From: a virus
Strand: one strand, 5' to 3'
Length of the DNA stretch: 26,503 nucleotides
Virus record (IMG/VR): IMGVR_UViG_3300047273_000051
Location: 1 to 26,503 of that record
Position 1 is the stretch's first letter. Every line of letters begins with the position of its first letter. Position numbers and translations under genes: made by a program. The notes beneath the pieces were generated by a model. It was given only the letters and a program-made list of their open reading frames with translations. It was not told the DNA's origin and ran no database searches. Below, piece by piece: positions 22,301 through 26,503 of this stretch.

Positions 22301-25300
22301 GGATGCCCATGAGAACGATGTTCCGTTTGACTACATCTATCTTGCTGGTGACTTGGGTTTTGCCAGAAACATCATCGATGAATTGAAGCATAGATTCGCA
22401 AGAATCATCGACAGAAACGGCAGACAGGCTGGCTTTGTTGCAGACTTCAATAAGCCGTTTGTGGACTGGTTCAAGGACAAGGATGGCAAGGCTATCATTG
22501 ACCCATACATGCGTAAACTCTTCAAGCAATTCTTGGAGGTTCACAAGAACAGAAAGGCTAATCTTGACGGATATACTGTTGATGTTGCATCGATGTCTCC
22601 TGCAATGCAGAGGCAATTTGTCGAGGAAAACGACCTGCAAGACCTGTACGATGTTGACCAGAGAACTGGCAACTATGTGAAGAAGCCAGAAGAAGTCATC
22701 AACGCAGAGCAAACCAGAAGATACCAAGCGGCGGCTCTTGACTTGATTGAACTAGAGAAGAGTGGAGTCGATACTGGAATGCATATCTATGCAGTTGAAA
22801 AGGATACTCCAAGTGTCGGCAGTCTTGATGAAGAAAACAACACAGGAGCCTTGAAGCAAGAGGCTTGGAGAACTTACAGAACCAATGTCGATGACATTAC
22901 TGACGCTCAAAGAAGAGGCACTATGCCTACCAAGGAAGAACTTGAGCAGTTGGTCAAGAATAAGGATTTTGGAAGGCGTGGAAGACCTCGTACAGGTGAC
23001 ATTGACGATTTGGTGGCAACTGCAAAGAAAGGTACTATTGTCTTCAGCGGTGTTCCTACTGTAGAGGCTTTCAAGATTCTTCAGAAGCATTTGCCCAAGA
23101 GAGAGATTGAAGCCATCGCCCAGATTGCTCCTCTGATTCTTGATGGAGGTCTTGGTAGCCCCAATGTGGCTAGAGTCAAGTATGCTGGATTTGAGCATGT
23201 TGACGATGTAAGCGGTGTTAAGATGAAGCGGTCAAAGGATAAGTGGGTCGCTACTGAAAAGAGCATGGTCTTTTACGGCATGGAACTGAGAGCAACTCTC
23301 CGTAACATCAATACTGGTAAGTTTGATTACAAGACTCCACATGCCCACTTCCTGCTTCACGGAGTGGATATCGATGTCCTACAGCGTAGAATCCAATGGA
23401 TGTGGAAGAACGAAAAGGAAACCGCCAAGAGATGGAGCACATATAACGATTTTGAAAAGGATGTATATCGTCTGATAGAGAACTATTCGATGAAGTCAGC
23501 CATTGGTGGCAACCGATTCTTTGGTGGCGGTGCTGAAGGCAAGGCAAAGAAGCGTCTTGCTTGTGCGGCTATTGGTGCGTTCCCATCCAAGAAAATGCTT
23601 GGACTCATTGACGGAGACGAGGCTGAGTTTGACATCCCAGAGATTGACTGGCATCACTATCAACTGCGTTCATACGGAAAAGGAAAGAACGGAAAGGACA
23701 TTCCTTGGACCGCCATGAGAGCAGACGGCATCAAGCAGGTTCTTGGAACGGCAGACTCAATGAGAGTCCCCTATGCAGAAAGAGCATACTACAGGGCTCA
23801 AGAGATGTACCAGCCAGCCGCAAGAAAGGTTCCCAGAAATGGTGATGACCTTCCTGCCAACATGGTCTATGTCTCGCAAGAACTGCAAGGCGGTAGGGCA
23901 AAGCAGATATTCTCAACTATCAGACCTACAGGCGATTGGGCTATGCGTGAGAAGGGTTACACACCTAACGATGTGATTAGGGCTATCGCAAGCAACCAAT
24001 ACAAGCAATCACCAGAGAAGCAACAGGCTGTTCTTGACTTTGTGAAGGGTGGCATTGGTCACGATGAAGCAACCAATTCAGCACTTGTGTTCTGGCATTG
24101 GACTAATGCAGACAAGCCTTTTGAGTTCATTGAACAGGGACAAGTCGGTCTTCATTTCGGAACCAGAGAAGCATCTCTGTATCGTGCATTAAAGGTATCA
24201 ACTGGAACGAGAACAAACCCATTGAAGGTTGCCGACAATGTGATTCCTCTTGTTGTTCGGATGAAGAAGCCTATCACCTTGGTTGATAGAGGTGCTTGGT
24301 CCCCAGACGATATTGTCGAAACCATCCTCTATTCTTATGCTTCTCCTTCAGAAAGAAGAAATTTTGGTCTTCAAAAGGACGGCAAATTCTCTGGACAGCC
24401 CAGAGTTGAAAGTGCTTGGGACAAGCATATCTTTGAAGGTATAAAGGATGCTATCGGTCCTCTTACACAGAAGGACTTGGACTTCCTTAACAACTACAAG
24501 TCCGACTTGATTGCCAATAAGGTAAACACTACCTCTGCGTTTCTTGCTCAAACCGAAATGCTGGCAAGCGGAGGCGTTAGTGCCAAGTTTGACGCAATGT
24601 CAAAGCGTCAGTTTACCGCATCTACGCCATTGCACAAGTGGCTTGAGAGCAAGGGTGTTGACGGCATCAGATACAGAAACTCTGTCGAGGGGAATTCTTG
24701 GTCTTACATCGCATTCTCTGGCAAGCAGGTCAAGAACTTGATTCAGAACAATGGGGAGTACAGCCCCCAGAACATCTCGATGTTCAAACAGAAGGCTTCT
24801 AGATATGGAGCCCAGAACGCTGAACAGGCTAAGGCTCTTGAGTCTAACTACAACCAAGCCGTTGCTGAAGGTGACATATTCAATGCTTCCTCAATCAAGG
24901 ATAACTTCCTTGGTGGTATGCCACGGCATACTGCGGTCATCAGACAGATGGCTGACGAGGCACAGGCTCAAGGCATGTCTCTTGCCGAATACAACAAGCA
25001 ATTCAATACTGGTAGCCCTGCCGTATTCCCTGCCGTCCATGCTACGGACTCGCAGGTAGTTGCTATGGAAGGTGCGTTTGACCCTAAGGCTAGAAGACTG
25101 TCGCAGGGAGAATCTTCATGGTGGGCATCCCATGTTGAGGTAGGTCAATACTTCAGAAAGAACAGAGACTACCTTACCAGAGCCTTGGTCAAGACCAACA
25201 ATCCGCTTGTCGTTGACGCTAAACAAATGCGTTATGATGACAAGAATCTTGGAGTCAATAATTTGATTGTTAAGGCAAAGGCAGACGGACATGACTCGCT

Positions 25301-26503
25301 TGTTCTCACGAACATTGCGGATGACATCTCGCTGGCTACTGGTGAGCCTATCTTACACAATCAGATAGTCGTGTTCAAGGAATTCGCTAATGACAATATC
25401 GCAGTCATTGATAACGATGTGACCAATGAGCGTCCTGTTCCTAGAGGAATTGGTATTGGCGTTGGAGAAGCCCCGCTTAGACAAGATGCGGCTAATGTTA
25501 AGCGTACATTCTACTCAGCAGTCGAGAAGTTTGTTGAGGAAAAAGTTACCGACAAGACATCTCTCAATGAATTGATGGGCTTGCTTGACCCAACAAAGGG
25601 TACTGGGATTGTTAAATCAGAACTTGAATTCCTTGATATTGCTGGATGGGTTGAAGACCAGAAGAAGACTAATGCAGGAACCAAGGCAAAGGTCAATAAA
25701 CAGGCTTTGCTTGATTACATTAAGGCTCACAAGTTTGAGTTGCAGGAAGACATTACCAACACGGCTTGGTATACATTGCAAGGTCTTGACCCTAATAGTC
25801 CGTTGGTCCAATCACAGATTGAGGGTGGGTATGAAGGGTTTACACCTGCAAACAAGGGGTATGACGATTTCCATCCAACCACAAATTACAGAGTGCTTAT
25901 CCTCAGAGCACCACAAGGAACAGACTATAGCGGTGGCGAAGGAGGTCATTTCAAAGACCATGAAAACATCATAGCATTTGCCAGAGTTGGAGATATATAT
26001 CTCGATAGAGTAACTGAACTTCCTTCTCCAGAACCAGTATCTGGAAAATCACAAGGCATTGCCAGCAGAATGCTTACGCAAGAGGAAAGGTTACGCCCAG
26101 ATGCTGACATTGGACAATTTGAAAGAACGACCAACAGATTCTTAAACAGAATAAAAGTCAATGACATTGACGCATTTAAGTCTATGTCACCAGAGGCTAT
26201 TCTGACGCAAATGGTCAACAATGATGTTGGCAGAAACTATGAAATCGATGGATATATTCCATCTTCAAAAATGCTTGAAGATTTAGGTTTCGCTCTTCAT
26301 AGACTTAGGAAAGCATTGCCAAGGGATAAAGCCGTTGACTTAATAAAGAAAGTTGATGACATTTACAGAAGAAATACAGACCGACAAGTAGGTGGTACAT
26401 TTGAATTTACTGACATAAGAAAAGAGGAAGATGTCAAACTTGCATTAACCGATGAATCATATGATTACTATCTGTTTAATGATATTGAAAACATAGCATT
26501 AGC
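19302..26503 (+). CDS. Giant polyvalent/ejection protein with two ART-like domains (partial)
   Basis: The ATG lies in TAATG with the previous stop and the frame stays open to the window end, so only the first 2,400 residues are seen. Residues 219-270, 343-387 and 424-468 are Ala/Gly-rich hydrophobic stretches suitable for membrane insertion. A Pro/Thr-rich linker lies near 911-963. Residues 1594-1815 look like an ADP-ribosyltransferase of polyvalent proteins: VFWHWT (His1599), HFGT (1618-1621), RYRNSVEG with Glu1796, and SYIAF (1801-1805). Residues 1904-2030 look like a second one: AVHATD (1911-1916), NNPLVVDAK (1966-1974), KAKADGHDSLVL and NQIVVF (2020-2025). Residues 2107-2228 (ELEFLDIAGW; NYRVLILRAPQ; HENIIAFAR) match a block common in large phage polyvalent proteins. 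Catalysis is unproven. Its role is probably injection with the DNA, modifying host proteins. Confidence 0.8.
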   Translation, partial: MDNDSLYLFNPPERQDKASQETASKLITALTSPQTEDDVAYKVNQAAIEGVNPNLSFDEFKLYNEWHKKQEVDWWDMASSGVGHFFGEIGGGLASLQPFGEKNSLKDASLNLTTRLVPTTLEAFGRGTRDMVGLYNFARQSGNSPLYRLFNPNDDIFQRYVDFNKLADWNATSTRIMAGKENVVMPNALAEATSELVGEDVATMTAQKLYQVNNRLAQAGSYFLDPITLATLGSSAVAKAGGKAVVTAGADAIAKSAIKEGVTSTASAAINTATKLEVASLRGSKLTEVIGKSFRVAGEVVDKPISATFEWIKRQASELLDANIHDTPSGNVKVTGATRGQSGFGGAVMAGIGYGSWAVPYAAGIIPVWAVANAAKIGGAFVEAVGKEMAHGSGVLQRLGVVENSTGKLARTFNNWSPMGSYVAEMAGATLKSGAYGAAIGYVTDGEQGAASGLGVGAAIGTSHYHVGLAHNMFKGKSREAMTIELIKNIDDYRKNGFTQKADAVLKYLNNIREQHGDDAFYRNLGIYLAVERDADVALSVWDREDFIRMKNDPNTPADVRREIEAVISESDPTQAGQAWNGLFWGRRGKKPYFLYKDGKSAKTHIIINAWAVDADQKVQATGLKGEFYHALSDAYKEASGKERFKEEVFEGIARTLGFASTPEGRTKMAEVLRNAAQRLGVFNNGVHNQPSAKARTTNLLRLQRQKSPAGWSVDHVMGNVTVTEGGVKRPLYYWQSRNGWSITETSDGRYNLVGKVDGKTVRYEAQSLHDAILKHGEVAPMDLQTSADNIPSIKRKKPKVNPVEGQVNTSAGPRVGETAQGRAMIEAVELDKRIDSLLKLIAEKQGGDISTVSKERIKTLREVVKRLFADGWVHDERLIKSNTNIDSTTTDLGWYHPDMPNATIEGLYGTSIPTESSSAPTPKATATQQGTPPPNVAGERTDTNPPQQAPKPNAGRTQSTHSPQTVENIYSAIDHFEKTGELRGQDLAVLIEEMGESIWDAHENDVPFDYIYLAGDLGFARNIIDELKHRFARIIDRNGRQAGFVADFNKPFVDWFKDKDGKAIIDPYMRKLFKQFLEVHKNRKANLDGYTVDVASMSPAMQRQFVEENDLQDLYDVDQRTGNYVKKPEEVINAEQTRRYQAAALDLIELEKSGVDTGMHIYAVEKDTPSVGSLDEENNTGALKQEAWRTYRTNVDDITDAQRRGTMPTKEELEQLVKNKDFGRRGRPRTGDIDDLVATAKKGTIVFSGVPTVEAFKILQKHLPKREIEAIAQIAPLILDGGLGSPNVARVKYAGFEHVDDVSGVKMKRSKDKWVATEKSMVFYGMELRATLRNINTGKFDYKTPHAHFLLHGVDIDVLQRRIQWMWKNEKETAKRWSTYNDFEKDVYRLIENYSMKSAIGGNRFFGGGAEGKAKKRLACAAIGAFPSKKMLGLIDGDEAEFDIPEIDWHHYQLRSYGKGKNGKDIPWTAMRADGIKQVLGTADSMRVPYAERAYYRAQEMYQPAARKVPRNGDDLPANMVYVSQELQGGRAKQIFSTIRPTGDWAMREKGYTPNDVIRAIASNQYKQSPEKQQAVLDFVKGGIGHDEATNSALVFWHWTNADKPFEFIEQGQVGLHFGTREASLYRALKVSTGTRTNPLKVADNVIPLVVRMKKPITLVDRGAWSPDDIVETILYSYASPSERRNFGLQKDGKFSGQPRVESAWDKHIFEGIKDAIGPLTQKDLDFLNNYKSDLIANKVNTTSAFLAQTEMLASGGVSAKFDAMSKRQFTASTPLHKWLESKGVDGIRYRNSVEGNSWSYIAFSGKQVKNLIQNNGEYSPQNISMFKQKASRYGAQNAEQAKALESNYNQAVAEGDIFNASSIKDNFLGGMPRHTAVIRQMADEAQAQGMSLAEYNKQFNTGSPAVFPAVHATDSQVVAMEGAFDPKARRLSQGESSWWASHVEVGQYFRKNRDYLTRALVKTNNPLVVDAKQMRYDDKNLGVNNLIVKAKADGHDSLVLTNIADDISLATGEPILHNQIVVFKEFANDNIAVIDNDVTNERPVPRGIGIGVGEAPLRQDAANVKRTFYSAVEKFVEEKVTDKTSLNELMGLLDPTKGTGIVKSELEFLDIAGWVEDQKKTNAGTKAKVNKQALLDYIKAHKFELQEDITNTAWYTLQGLDPNSPLVQSQIEGGYEGFTPANKGYDDFHPTTNYRVLILRAPQGTDYSGGEGGHFKDHENIIAFARVGDIYLDRVTELPSPEPVSGKSQGIASRMLTQEERLRPDADIGQFERTTNRFLNRIKVNDIDAFKSMSPEAILTQMVNNDVGRNYEIDGYIPSSKMLEDLGFALHRLRKALPRDKAVDLIKKVDDIYRRNTDRQVGGTFEFTDIRKEEDVKLALTDESYDYYLFNDIENIAL

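Noticed and set aside
21892-22386. 164-codon plus-strand frame in another phase of the giant gene
   Set aside because: The product is leucine/arginine-rich in the manner of out-of-phase reading, while the main frame is uninterrupted.

Overview
The window is the structural half of a double-stranded DNA tailed phage with a short tail (podovirus-like), or of a provirus of that type. Every gene I accept is on the + strand. Packaging, capsid, tail and ejection genes follow in the usual order: terminase large subunit, portal, scaffold, a major capsid protein with SU10/phiEco32-type (DUF5309-like) features, head-tail adaptor, tail proteins, then three successively larger internal or ejection-type proteins. 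No tape measure, sheath or major tail tube protein of a long tail is visible. No integrase, host gene, transposon or CRISPR array is present.

Region by region: 1-480 is C-rich and holds one small GC-rich gene and two strong inverted repeats, one of them also a G-quadruplex candidate. 480-850 is mostly non-coding and has a sigma70-like promoter. 854-1202 is a cluster of four tRNAs: Ser(TGA), Gln(TTG), Gly(TCC) and Ile(TAT). 1230-2710 holds small genes of unknown function, the last apparently frameshifted. A tRNA-Thr(TGT) at 2718 follows, then a GH19-type lysin. 3775-8376 is the packaging module (TerL, a small HTH protein, portal) with three small proteins. A promoter-like region at 8377-8509 precedes scaffold and capsid (8510-10575). 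10581-15568 holds adaptor, tail and fibre-like proteins. 15568-26503 holds a glycine-zipper protein, an 886-residue protein and an open-ended protein of at least 2,400 residues, which together look like a DNA-ejection apparatus.

Translation has two visible traits. Start codons almost never have a Shine-Dalgarno sequence, even for capsid and scaffold. Many genes are joined by TAATG or ATGA overlaps, which suggests translational coupling. Weak SD use is typical of hosts such as Bacteroidota and some other phyla, but the host cannot be named from this sequence. All five tRNA anticodons start with T, so they read the A-ending codons UCA, CAA, GGA, AUA and ACA, which are common in these genes.

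The most interesting object is the giant last gene. It carries two separate regions resembling ADP-ribosyltransferase folds of phage 'polyvalent' proteins, plus a third block typical of large polyvalent proteins. A reasonable inference is a virion-carried, injected multi-effector protein. Function assignments rest on motif recognition by eye; no database search was possible.
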